Assembly (NCBI GenBank): GCA_047638815.1
Contig: JBLIMR010000006.1
Coordinates: forward strand, 1-64,000
Source of the DNA: JAJRRH01 sp047638815
GTDB lineage: Bacteria; Bacteroidota; Bacteroidia; Flavobacteriales_D; JABDKJ01
Length of the DNA stretch: 64,000 bases
Direction: 5' to 3'
Made by a program: the position numbers and the translations under genes. Each line of letters starts with the position of its first letter. Position 1 is the stretch's first letter. This document shows, piece by piece, positions 15,767 to 23,339 of the stretch. The notes under the pieces were generated by a model that saw only the letters and a list, made by a program, of their open reading frames with translations, was not told the DNA's origin and did no database searches.

Positions 15767-17410
15767 ATGACTAAAAAAGAAGAGTTAGCGTTCAACAAAA
15801 ATGACGATAAAATGCGCCTTATGGTGTCTGCTATCCGAAGGGAAAAAGAGGAAATTCATCTTGGTGGAGGAAAGAAAAAGATTGCTAGACAACATGAAAA
15901 AGGTAAGCTAACCGCAAGAGAACGTGTAGATTACCTTCTTGACAATGATCTCCCATTCTTCGAAATAGGAACTTTTGTCGGTCAAGGCATGTATAAAGAG
16001 CACGGTGGCTGCCCTGCGGGTGGAGTGGTTATTGTTATCGGATATGTCAGTGGCAAACAAGTGATTGTAGTTGCCAATGATGCCACAGTTAAGGCTGGAG
16101 CATGGTTTCCAATTACTGGAAAGAAAAACCTCCGAGCTCAAGAAATCTCCATGGAAAACAATCTTCCAATCATCTATCTTGTTGATAGTGCTGGTGTTTT
16201 CCTTCCTATGCAGGACGAAATATTCCCAGACAAAGAACACTTCGGTAGAATTTTCAGAAACAATGCTGTAATGTCATCAATGGGCATACCACAGATATCA
16301 GCTGTTATGGGCAGTTGTGTAGCCGGAGGAGCCTATCTGCCAATCATGAGTGATGAAGCATTGATCGTAGACAAAACAGGATCTATTTTTCTGGCCGGTT
16401 CATTTCTGGTGAAAGCAGCAATTGGAGAAGATATTGATAATGAAACTTTAGGTGGTGCAACCACACATTGTGAAATATCGGGTGTGACCGATTACAAATC
16501 TGCGAACGATCAAGAAGCCTTGGACACAATTAAAGGTTTGATCGATAAGATGGGTGATAAAGGGGAGTATGCTGGTTTTGATAGGAAAGAGCCAAAGGAA
16601 CCAAAATTGGATCCGAAGGAAATTATGGGAATACTTCCTATTGATAGATCTAAGCCTTATGACATGCGAGAGATCATCAAGCGATTGGTTGATGATTCTA
16701 AATTTGAAGAGTATAAAAAAGATTACGGGCAAAGTATCTTGACAGGATATGCCAGAATTGATGGATGGTCCGTGGGTATTATTGCAAACCAAAGAAAAAT
16801 TGTGAAAACCAAAACTGGAGAAATGCAATTTGGTGGTGTGATTTATTCTGATTCTGCTGATAAGTCTGCGAGATTTATCATGAATTGCAATCAGAAAAAT
16901 ATTCCCTTGGTATTTCTGCAAGATGTAACTGGGTTTATGGTTGGATCAAGATCTGAACAGGGAGGCATCATTAAGGATGGTGCTAAAATGGTTAATGCCA
17001 TGAGTAATTCAGTGGTGCCGAAATTTACAGTGATTATCGGAAATTCATATGGGGCAGGAAACTACGCCATGTGTGGTAAAGCTTATGACCCAAGATTAAT
17101 TGTCGCTTGGCCAACTGCTCAGCTGGCTGTGATGGGTGGATCTCAAGCTGCCAAAACATTGATGCAGATTGAAGTCTCAGGAAGAGAGAGAAAAGGAGAG
17201 AAATTTTCTGATAAAGAAAAAGAAGATCTGTACAATAAAATTAAGGATAGATACGATAATCAAACAAAGCCACAATATGCCGCTTCTAGACTTTGGGTGG
17301 ATGAAATTATCGATCCATTGGACACAAGAAAAATATTGTCTATGGGATTGGAAATGAGTAGTAAAAAGAAAGCTGAAAAACCTTACAACGTAGGAGTGAT
17401 TCAAACGTGA
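15767..17410 (+). CDS. Acyl-CoA carboxylase, carboxyltransferase (beta) subunit, MCC-like
   Basis: 547 residues from the ATG at 15767; a TTG 15 bases upstream is less likely. Biotin-dependent carboxyltransfer to an acyl-CoA. N-half: GTFVGQGMYKEHGGCPAGGVV, LVDSAGVFLPMQDEIFPDKEHFGRIF, MGSCVAGGAYLPIMSDE, FLAGSFLVKAA and ETLGGATTHCEISGVTDY. C-half: PLVFLQDVTGFMVGSRSEQGGIIKDGAKMVNA, IGNSYGAGNYAMCG and AVMGGSQAA. The layout is closest to methylcrotonyl-CoA carboxylase beta, so a role in leucine or branched-chain degradation is plausible. The biotin-carrying alpha subunit is not in the window. Confidence 0.93.
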   Translation: MTKKEELAFNKNDDKMRLMVSAIRREKEEIHLGGGKKKIARQHEKGKLTARERVDYLLDNDLPFFEIGTFVGQGMYKEHGGCPAGGVVIVIGYVSGKQVIVVANDATVKAGAWFPITGKKNLRAQEISMENNLPIIYLVDSAGVFLPMQDEIFPDKEHFGRIFRNNAVMSSMGIPQISAVMGSCVAGGAYLPIMSDEALIVDKTGSIFLAGSFLVKAAIGEDIDNETLGGATTHCEISGVTDYKSANDQEALDTIKGLIDKMGDKGEYAGFDRKEPKEPKLDPKEIMGILPIDRSKPYDMREIIKRLVDDSKFEEYKKDYGQSILTGYARIDGWSVGIIANQRKIVKTKTGEMQFGGVIYSDSADKSARFIMNCNQKNIPLVFLQDVTGFMVGSRSEQGGIIKDGAKMVNAMSNSVVPKFTVIIGNSYGAGNYAMCGKAYDPRLIVAWPTAQLAVMGGSQAAKTLMQIEVSGRERKGEKFSDKEKEDLYNKIKDRYDNQTKPQYAASRLWVDEIIDPLDTRKILSMGLEMSSKKKAEKPYNVGVIQT

Positions 17411-17426
17411 TAAAGAAATTTTAAAA

Positions 17427-17933
17427 ATGAATAGAGTACTTACAATTTGTAGCCTTTTACTTTTAATTGCAGGAATAATTTCCTGTGAGAAGGATTGCCC
17501 TGAACAAGATGTTGATGATCTCAATGCGATCTATCTGGATTTTAAATTAAATGGAGATAATGCATTTACACCAGATCAACTAAATGATATTTTCATGGTG
17601 CGTTTCCAAACTGACACCTTGGATACTTTAAGTTTTCAGGCAGATACGTTCTTGTATTATCAAGAGGGATTTTATGCTGATGACTATAAAATACGAATCA
17701 GTAGAGCCCTACCTGCGTATGAGCAAATAGGTGCACCATATTATTCCGCATACAACTACAGTATACAAAGCACTACTGAAGATTTTGAGATACTAGTAAC
17801 AAACATAAATCTTGTTGGTTCTTATGATGATGATGATTGCGTGTATACTAATACCCAAAAGTCTTATGTTATTAATGGTGATACAATTGATATTTCTGGT
17901 TCGACAGAGTATGTTTTGATGGAGAACAATTGA
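17427..17933 (+). CDS. Hypothetical lipoprotein
   Basis: 168 residues. Lipoprotein signal VLTICSLLLLIAGIISC followed by a short acidic stretch. The remainder looks like a beta-sandwich with many Asp/Tyr and a cluster YDDDDC; no family is recognised. It follows the carboxylase by 16 bp on the same strand, but the products share no obvious function, so co-transcription may be incidental. Confidence 0.75.
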   Translation: MNRVLTICSLLLLIAGIISCEKDCPEQDVDDLNAIYLDFKLNGDNAFTPDQLNDIFMVRFQTDTLDTLSFQADTFLYYQEGFYADDYKIRISRALPAYEQIGAPYYSAYNYSIQSTTEDFEILVTNINLVGSYDDDDCVYTNTQKSYVINGDTIDISGSTEYVLMENN

Positions 17934-18116
17934 GTGTTGCGTGATGTCATGCTGAGCGAAATAGAAGCGGATATCAATATAGGTGCTAAAGATTCTATGG
18001 ACAAAGAGTGAAATCCCTTGTTAAATTCCACCCCGCGCCCTTTAATTCCCTATAGAGGCCAAGGGTTTATTTCATTGTTGCGTGTTGCGTGTTGAAGTAA
18101 AAGAAAATCCGTTATT

Positions 18117-18172
18117 GCATTACAGTATTGTATCATTACAACATTAAGAAATCGAATCATTATCTCATTATA
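18117..18172 (+). repeat. 8-bp-period tandem array touching the aminotransferase stop codon
   Basis: Seven units in register: GCATTACA, GTATTGTA, TCATTACA, ACATTAAG, AAATCGAA, TCATTATC, TCATTATA. The minus-strand stop codon of the aminotransferase gene (18168-18170) lies inside the last unit. Just upstream, 18077-18096 carries a short TTGCGTG repetition. Confidence 0.65.
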
Positions 18173-19013
18173 CAGACGCATTCACCAACTCCATCAACCG
18201 AGGTGTAATCTCCTTAATATATTTCTTCTGACGATAACTTTGTACCCATCGAATACCACTCGAAGCGTTGGTTAAAAAAACCTCATCAGCAACGAGAAGA
18301 TTTCTTGGTTTGAATGACGTCTCATAAACGCGATAATTATTTGCTAACGCTAAATTAATTACCTGCATTCTCATGGTTCCACCAACACAACCGTCTACCA
18401 ATGGCACTGTATACAAAACGCTATTACTGACAATAAAAAGATTCGAATTTGTAGATTCAATAATCGCATCTTGATCATTCTGAACTAGAACATCATCCAT
18501 TCCAGTGTTCTCTGAAAAAATGGAAGCCATGATGTATAATTCACAATTAAGCGTTTTATAATTAGAAGTTGGTGTTATCTGTTTTACCCGTTCTTTGTAG
18601 ACATCAATATTTAAACCAACTTCATTTAACTCAAAGTAATTTTGCTCTACTGGCATAACCTGTATGAGATAGTTAAATCCAACTTCATTTTTTGGTCGAT
18701 AATAACCTCCAGAATCTCGTGTTACTGTCAATCGACAACGACCACCTTCTTTGATATTATTGAGCTCAATCAAACTCTGAATTTCGTTTAGTAATCTACC
18801 GAAATCAAAATCAGCGGCATATTTTATTTTCAGAGATCTAAGGCCTAATTTTAATCTATTAAGGTGAGCATCGAAAAAACAGACATTACCATTAATGATG
18901 CGAATGGTTTCGAAAAGGCCATCTCCAAATTGATATCCTCTATCTCCCGCAGGAATACCATTTGCTGATCCCTCCAAAAGCTCTCCATTATATATCAGCT
19001 TCTCATTCGACAT
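18168..19013 (-). CDS. Class IV PLP-dependent aminotransferase / 4-amino-4-deoxychorismate lyase-like
   Basis: 281 residues. Fold-type IV PLP enzyme: GDRGYQFGDGLFETIRIINGN, HLNRL, RLTVTRDSGGYY, the PLP lysine in TPTSNYKTLNCELYIMA, the PLP-phosphate segment IIESTNSNLFIV, and EVFLTNASSGIRWV. The family includes branched-chain aminotransferases, D-amino-acid transaminases and PabC. The DGLFE plus SNYKTLN pattern is compatible with PabC, but the substrate is uncertain. Its ATG overlaps the end of the GmhB-like gene by 11 bp, so it is the last gene of a tight operon. Confidence 0.9.
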   Translation of the reverse strand: MSNEKLIYNGELLEGSANGIPAGDRGYQFGDGLFETIRIINGNVCFFDAHLNRLKLGLRSLKIKYAADFDFGRLLNEIQSLIELNNIKEGGRCRLTVTRDSGGYYRPKNEVGFNYLIQVMPVEQNYFELNEVGLNIDVYKERVKQITPTSNYKTLNCELYIMASIFSENTGMDDVLVQNDQDAIIESTNSNLFIVSNSVLYTVPLVDGCVGGTMRMQVINLALANNYRVYETSFKPRNLLVADEVFLTNASSGIRWVQSYRQKKYIKEITPRLMELVNASV

Positions 19014-19494
19014 TTAATAATCTATTTTTCCATTCAACAACTGGTGCGTTTGCTTTTATCAAAATTCCCTGTACATCAACTTTTTCTGCAGCATCAATAT
19101 CTCTTTGGCTATCGCCAATCATCCAAGATTGTGAAACATCAACATTAAACTTATGTATGGCACGTTCAAAAAGTATTGATTCGGGTTTACGGCTTAGTGA
19201 TTTTGAATAATCGTGATGGTCAGGACTAAAATAAGTTTTTAAGATGGTAATCCCTTCTTCCTTAAAACGATTAATCATCCAAGCGTTAAGTGCTCGAAAT
19301 TCCATAAGGGAATATCTGCCTTTAGCCACTCCCCCTTGATTTGTAATCACTATAAATTCATATCCATGTTCCACAAGCTCATGTAAGGTATCAAAAAGAC
19401 CAGGAATAAAAACGAAGTCTTCAATTTTATACGTGTAATCCCCTCGCTCATGGTTTATGACACCATCACGATCCAGAAAAATAATTTTTTTCAT
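19003..19494 (-). CDS. HAD-family phosphatase, GmhB-like (heptose-bisphosphate phosphatase type)
   Basis: 163 residues. HAD motifs: I FLDRDGVIN (Asp nucleophile and acid), II VITNQGGVAKGRYS, III RKPE and IV MIGDSQRDIDAA. Length and order are those of D-glycero-D-manno-heptose-1,7-bisphosphate phosphatase or the histidinol-phosphatase branch. The zinc-binding Cys cluster usual between motifs II and III of GmhB is missing (YFSPDHHDYSKSLSRKP has no Cys), so the substrate may differ. The ATG overlaps the rhomboid stop by one base. Confidence 0.88.
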   Translation of the reverse strand: MKKIIFLDRDGVINHERGDYTYKIEDFVFIPGLFDTLHELVEHGYEFIVITNQGGVAKGRYSLMEFRALNAWMINRFKEEGITILKTYFSPDHHDYSKSLSRKPESILFERAIHKFNVDVSQSWMIGDSQRDIDAAEKVDVQGILIKANAPVVEWKNRLLNVE

Positions 19495-20129
19495 TATGTT
19501 AAAAAGCTAGAGATATAAAACTTTATGTCAAGATAACATTCGATAAGATAGTTGTAGTCAATGACCAGCATAAACAGAATTCCATAAATGGCTCCATAAA
19601 AATGGGCATCATGGGCTATATTACCTTTACTTCTTTTGTCCATACTGTATTCGTACCAGAGATATAGCACCCCGAATAAGAAGGCAGGCAAACCAATCAT
19701 AAAATATAGGTAGATAGAGTGTGTCGGTCGCATTATAATGAACGCATATAGGACCGCTGCTACAGCTCCTGAAGCCCCTAAAGAATTGTATCTTATGTTG
19801 TCTTTATGTTTTACCAAGGCCGAAGAGGAAGCAAATGCAATTCCACCAACATACAGTAATACAAAACTTATTCTGCCACTAAACGGAAAGGCATTTGTGA
19901 GTTCCGCTTCCACAAATTGACCGAAAATATATAGCACCCACATATTTACTAGAAGGTGCATCCATCCACTATGGATAAAAGCGTGACTAAATAGTCTGTA
20001 ATACTGTCTTTCGTGATGAAAGAGATAAGAATTGAACAGTAACTTTTCCTTAAACGATCTATTCTTGAATCCCACCACGGAGATCAAAACTGTAATTGCA
20101 ACAAGGATTAGTGTAATCGATATCTCCAT
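19494..20129 (-). CDS. Rhomboid-family intramembrane serine protease
   Basis: 211 residues from MEISITL. The ATG at 20129 is preferred over a TTG at 20144 that overlaps the upstream stop. Several membrane helices; rhomboid signature HAFIHSGWMHLLVNMWVLYIFG, catalytic Ser in SLGASGAVAAV and the partner His in HDAHFYGAIYG. It cleaves membrane-embedded substrates; targets are unknown. It lies 11 bp after the lipoprotein gene. Both genes have the same 13 bases, GCTGGTAAATATG, at their start. Confidence 0.92.
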   Translation of the reverse strand: MEISITLILVAITVLISVVGFKNRSFKEKLLFNSYLFHHERQYYRLFSHAFIHSGWMHLLVNMWVLYIFGQFVEAELTNAFPFSGRISFVLLYVGGIAFASSSALVKHKDNIRYNSLGASGAVAAVLYAFIIMRPTHSIYLYFMIGLPAFLFGVLYLWYEYSMDKRSKGNIAHDAHFYGAIYGILFMLVIDYNYLIECYLDIKFYISSFLT

Positions 20130-20140
20130 ATTTACCAGCC

Positions 20141-21007
20141 TCAAACTTTGATAAGGCTCATTCTCAACGCACCAACGGCATCATTTATTTCTTCAAGATT
20201 GTCTTTAATCTCAAGAATGTCTCCTTTCAATATCATTTTCACCATGGGATCCAATTTTTCCAAATCTGCTAATCGATCTGAGCATGGTTGATAATCCTTA
20301 AAATGTGCTAAAATTTTCTTTATCCGATCATAGCTCTTCAAATGATTGAGAAGTTCATTTCCTATTATTTCATTTGGCCATGCACTATTTGCCAAATTAA
20401 AATTAATGAAAATTCCCTCGATATAAGAACCCGATAGAATAAGCGCCACAATCTGCGCTCTGGCATCGCTATCAATTTTTTCCTCCGCTTCTTTGACCAA
20501 CAGCTCTAAGAAGTCAATCTTCTCGCTCTGACTCAAAAGACCATCCGACAATAGAACATCAAATTTTCTACGGTCAAAAGCATTTTCTACATCCAATTTT
20601 TCAGCCAAATAAAATATAGCATCCAAATATGTATCTCGTGCTTGATCTTGCTCATAGGCGAATAGATAATTAAGATCTGCTATATAAACACCTATATTGG
20701 TTGCCATTTCCAATGAGTTAATATAGTTTTTGCTGTTCAGTGGACTGTTGAGTAACATGTTATTAAAGGGCACATCCTGGTCTCTAATTAATTTATTGAG
20801 TATGCTAGACTCCACAATCTGTGAACGAATCAAGGAAACTTCTTCGTTAAAAACATAGGAATTATCAGACGCTGTCTGCATGCTTTTCTTAGTGTCCATC
20901 TCACTCGCACAGCCTTGAAAAATGATGAGTGACAGGAATATTATTGCGAGAACATAGAAGGAATTATTTGTTCTCAAGAAATTATAATTTCTAAAAAGGT
21001 GTTTCAT
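20141..21007 (-). CDS. Hypothetical lipoprotein, helical
   Basis: 288 residues from MKHLFRN. Lipoprotein signal with lipobox IFQGC. The mature part is mostly alpha-helical (Leu/Asp/Glu rich, e.g. LNKLIRDQDVPFNNMLL, FLELLVKEAEEKIDS), with no recognised domain; similar lipoproteins are frequent in Bacteroidota. It is the first gene of the operon with rhomboid, the GmhB-like phosphatase and the aminotransferase. The start follows the same GCTGGTAAAT sequence as the rhomboid gene. Confidence 0.8.
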   Translation of the reverse strand: MKHLFRNYNFLRTNNSFYVLAIIFLSLIIFQGCASEMDTKKSMQTASDNSYVFNEEVSLIRSQIVESSILNKLIRDQDVPFNNMLLNSPLNSKNYINSLEMATNIGVYIADLNYLFAYEQDQARDTYLDAIFYLAEKLDVENAFDRRKFDVLLSDGLLSQSEKIDFLELLVKEAEEKIDSDARAQIVALILSGSYIEGIFINFNLANSAWPNEIIGNELLNHLKSYDRIKKILAHFKDYQPCSDRLADLEKLDPMVKMILKGDILEIKDNLEEINDAVGALRMSLIKV

Positions 21008-21215
21008 ATTTACCAGCAACAGTTAATAAGCTAAAGTATATTTTTAATCCTTACCAAGCTAACCTGGTACGGTTCAACAATAAAATTGAAATGTGGATAG
21101 ATTGACGATGTGAAAAATGAACCTGAGAAGCTCAAAGTTTGGTTTAAAGCATCATAATTTGACTCTATCGCGCTTGGGTATCCGACCTATTGATCGAATG
21201 TTCTAATTTAGCATG

Positions 21216-21326
21216 AGCCAAGGAGGTCTTGTCTGTAACTATCTGATCAGATTAGCTCCGCTGATCCCTAGTGCGAGGAACCTACATATAGCCAGCTATT
21301 TCCGCGAAATATCTTGGCTTTTTTTA
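21216..21326 (+). ncRNA. Candidate small RNA (about 110 nt; possibly 6S-like)
   Basis: AGCCAAG (21216-21222) pairs with CTTGGCT (21313-21319), closing a 100-base domain that is followed by seven T. Inside are GATCAG/CTGATC with a 10-base loop and ATTTC-CGC-GAAAT. TAATTTAG at 21204-21211, close to the -7 consensus, ends 4 bases before the stem; no -33 box is found at normal spacing. No ORF covers it. Size and single long closed domain recall the 6S-Flavo class, but I cannot confirm the consensus. Confidence 0.45.
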
Positions 21327-21377
21327 TGAGATATTTTTACTCACGCGAACTTGGCAAAATATCTCATAAAAAAAGCC
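21316..21377. terminator. Long perfect inverted repeat with T/A runs (22-bp arms)
   Basis: The arms at 21316-21337 and 21356-21377 are perfectly complementary over 22 bases, each including a run of seven T or A, with an 18-base loop. It can serve as a terminator tail for the candidate RNA on the plus strand. It also overlaps the minus-strand terminator at 21374-21400. Confidence 0.7.
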
Positions 21378-21400
21378 CGAAATCTTTTGGATTTCAGGCT
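21374..21400 (-). terminator. Rho-independent terminator, minus strand
   Basis: AGCC-GAAATC stem with GATTTC-GGCT, loop TTTTG, followed on the minus strand by seven T. It lies immediately after the tRNA-Ser relic (21405-21421) in the minus direction, so it is probably the old terminator of that lost tRNA copy. Confidence 0.75.
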
Positions 21401-21404
21401 AAAT

Positions 21405-21421
21405 GCCGAGAGAGGGGGATT
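21405..21421 (-). other. Relic of a second tRNA-Ser 3' end
   Basis: Seventeen bases, GCCGAGAGAGGGGGATT, match the 3' acceptor and T-stem strand of the intact tRNA-Ser (21573-21589) with one mismatch. Nothing else of a tRNA is present upstream. It is either a deleted tandem tRNA copy or an attachment-site-like scar. Confidence 0.5.
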
Positions 21422-21486
21422 ATTAAAGAATGATCCCTGAATGGGGAGCTGCAATAGACATTGAAATCGCTTCGCTCTTTTTTTCA

Positions 21487-21533
21487 TTTCAAACATTTTC
21501 AAATTGAGAGATCTCATTTAAAAATGTTTGAAA
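21487..21533. repeat. Inverted repeat, 13-bp perfect arms
   Basis: TTTCAAACATTTT and AAAATGTTTGAAA flank an interior that is itself nearly palindromic (AAATTGAGA-GATCTCATTT), making one long imperfect palindrome of 47 bases. No T-run beyond it and no gene; role unknown. Confidence 0.65.
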
Positions 21534-21538
21534 CAAAA

Positions 21539-21561
21539 AAACCCAGCCAATGGCTGGGTTT
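21539..21561 (-). terminator. Terminator of tRNA-Ser
   Basis: AAACCCAGCC / GGCTGGGTTT with a 3-base loop, followed on the minus strand by a T-run. It lies 12 bases after the tRNA 3' end. Confidence 0.88.
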
Positions 21562-21573
21562 CAATGTATATTG

Positions 21574-21660
21574 CGGAGAGAGGGGGATTCGAACCCCCGG
21601 AACAGTTTCCCGTTCACATGTTTAGCAAACATGCGGTTTAAGCCACTCACCCACCTCTCC
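21574..21660 (-). tRNA. tRNA-Ser (anticodon GCU)
   Basis: Minus strand starts GGAGAGGTGGGTGAGTGGCT and ends GGGGGTTCGAATCCCCCTCT then CTCCG. The acceptor stem pairs GGAGAGG with TCTCTCC (one G-U). The anticodon arm CATGTTT-GCT-AAACATG gives anticodon GCU (reads AGC/AGU). A long variable arm (GAACGGGAAACTGTTC) confirms a class II tRNA. CCA is not encoded. Confidence 0.97.
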
Positions 21661-21741
21661 ATGGCAGCAAGCTGCATTTTGTGAGGCGCAAAGTTAATAT
21701 TGTTCCTCGAATAATCAACAAAAATATTGATGTAGGATAAT

Positions 21742-21767
21742 CTAATCTTGTAAGCTCCCAAGATTAG
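21742..21767. promoter_or_regulatory. Dyad CTAATCTTG-N8-CAAGATTAG upstream of thiolase
   Basis: Perfect 9-bp inverted repeat 33 bases before the thiolase -7 box. It could be an operator for a regulator of fatty-acid genes or the end of the divergent tRNA region; nothing else decides. Confidence 0.4.
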
Positions 21768-21800
21768 AACTTAGAACTGTGAAAAGTTATGCATGTATTG

Positions 21801-21808
21801 TACCTTTG
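21801..21808 (+). promoter_or_regulatory. Promoter -7 box TACCTTTG for thiolase
   Basis: Exact TAnnTTTG match 61 bases before the thiolase ATG. No TTG at the expected -33 distance. Confidence 0.55.
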
Positions 21809-21869
21809 CACCGCATTTTCACCACATAATTAGTGGGATGGAATTCTAACTAAAATCGAGAGTAAAAAA

Positions 21870-23045
21870 ATGAAAGACGTATATATAGTAGCCGCAAAAA
21901 GAACACCAATGGGCAGTTTTGGTGGAGGATTATCTTCTGTACCTGCAACAAAATTAGGTGCAACAGCTATAAAAGGAGCATTAAGTGCTGCCGGAATGGA
22001 CGCATCAGAAGTGCAAGAAGTGTTTATGGGAAATGTTCTTCAAGCGAATTTAGGCCAAGCACCAGCACGTCAAGCGGCTATGAATGCTGGTATCAGTGAA
22101 AATGTGCCGTGTACAACAATCAATAAAGTATGTGCATCTGGTATGAAAGCCCTTAGCCTTGCGGCTCAGAGTATACGTTGTGGAGACAACGATGTTGTTG
22201 TAGCTGGCGGCATGGAAAATATGTCAAGTGTCCCTCACTATTTTAATGCGAGAAATGCAACCAAACTAGGAGATACTAAAATGATTGATGGCCTTGTGAA
22301 AGATGGCCTTACCGATGTATACGGAGCCGTGCATATGGGCGTTTGTGCCGACAAGTGTGCAACTGAACACAACATTACTAGAGAAGATCAAGATAATTTT
22401 GCCATAGAATCATATAACAGATCGGCAGCGGCATGGGATGCTGGAAAATTCAATGATGAAATTGTTGCTGTAGAGGTTCCTCAAAGAAAAGGGGATCCAA
22501 TAATCGTTGATCGCGATGAGGAATACAGCAATGTTCGATTCGAAAAAATTCCAACACTCAGAGCAGTTTTCACTAAAGATGGAACTGTAACTGCCGCAAA
22601 TGCTTCTTCGCTGAACGATGGCGCTTCAGCACTTGTCCTTGTTAGCAAAGAAAAAATGGAAGAACTAGGTTTGAAGCCATTGGCAAAGATTGTTTCTTCT
22701 GCAGATGCGGCTCACCAACCTGAATGGTTTACTACTGCACCTTCAAAGGCTGTGCCTATCGCCCTGGAGAGAGCAAATATGAAAGCTGAAGACATTGATT
22801 TTTGGGAACTAAACGAAGCTTTTTCTGTCGTTGGAATTGTAAATACTAAATTGCTTAAACTCGATCCAAGCAAAGTTGATGTAAATGGAGGGGCTGTTTC
22901 ACTTGGTCATCCACTAGGAAGCAGTGGATCTAGAATTATCGTGACACTTATTAATGTTCTAAAACAAAACAATGGAAAGTTTGGAGCTGCAGGAATTTGC
23001 AATGGTGGCGGTGGAGCTTCTGCGATGGTGATAGAGAATGTTTAA
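21870..23045 (+). CDS. Acetyl-CoA C-acyltransferase (thiolase)
   Basis: 391 residues, the standard thiolase length. Catalytic residues are all present: Cys88 in NKVCASGMKAL, His347 in LGHPLGSSG and Cys377 in GICNGGGGASAM. NEAFSVV is also conserved. It condenses or cleaves acyl-CoA units in beta-oxidation or acetoacetyl-CoA metabolism; chain-length preference is not readable. It is monocistronic with its own promoter box and is followed four bases after the stop by a GTCAGGGA repeat array. The acyl-CoA ligase and AtoE elsewhere in the window suit short- and long-chain fatty acid use. Confidence 0.96.
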   Translation: MKDVYIVAAKRTPMGSFGGGLSSVPATKLGATAIKGALSAAGMDASEVQEVFMGNVLQANLGQAPARQAAMNAGISENVPCTTINKVCASGMKALSLAAQSIRCGDNDVVVAGGMENMSSVPHYFNARNATKLGDTKMIDGLVKDGLTDVYGAVHMGVCADKCATEHNITREDQDNFAIESYNRSAAAWDAGKFNDEIVAVEVPQRKGDPIIVDRDEEYSNVRFEKIPTLRAVFTKDGTVTAANASSLNDGASALVLVSKEKMEELGLKPLAKIVSSADAAHQPEWFTTAPSKAVPIALERANMKAEDIDFWELNEAFSVVGIVNTKLLKLDPSKVDVNGGAVSLGHPLGSSGSRIIVTLINVLKQNNGKFGAAGICNGGGGASAMVIENV

Positions 23046-23049
23046 TTAG

Positions 23050-23163
23050 GGGTCAGGGAGTCAGGAGTCAGGAGTCAGGGAGTCAGGGGTCAGGAGTCAG
23101 GGGTCAGGAGTCAGGGAGTCAGGGAGTCAGGGAGTCAGGGAGTCAGGGAGTCAGGGAGTCAGG
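23050..23163 (+). repeat. Tandem array of GTCAGGGA / GTCAGGA
   Basis: Fifteen copies of GTCAGG spaced 7 or 8 bases apart, the last seven a regular 8-base GTCAGGGA repeat. It starts four bases after the thiolase stop. The copies show no spacers, so it is not a CRISPR array. Variable copy number between strains would be expected. Confidence 0.9.
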
Positions 23164-23225
23164 TAAAATAAATCGTCTGGACGGTATATTACGGAATTAA
23201 CGCATTCTTTGACCTAAACATTTCA

Positions 23226-23313
23226 ACATTATTGCATTACAGCATTGAAGCATTGAAGCATTATTAAATTATCGCATTGAAGCATTAAGTGATTGAATAA
23301 TTGTATCATTGAA
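23226..23313 (+). repeat. 8-bp-period array, consensus GCATTGAA
   Basis: Eleven units in exact 8-base register: ACATTATT, GCATTACA, GCATTGAA twice, GCATTATT, AAATTATC, GCATTGAA, GCATTAAG, TGATTGAA, TAATTGTA, TCATTGAA. It ends 26 bases before the NlpC/P60 start. Confidence 0.8.
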
Positions 23314-23339
23314 CCAATAATAAAATATAAAACCAAGAA

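Noticed and set aside
16448..16921. 157-residue antisense frame inside the carboxylase gene
   Set aside because: Shadow of a conserved coding gene, no start context or family similarity.
17940..17960. ATGTCATGCTGAGCG-like sequence
   Set aside because: Looks like a known type of dispersed short repeat in the phylum, but only one copy is present here, so no feature was called.
23050..23163. Possible CRISPR array
   Set aside because: Units are 7-8 bases with no unique spacers and there are no cas genes; it is a simple tandem repeat.
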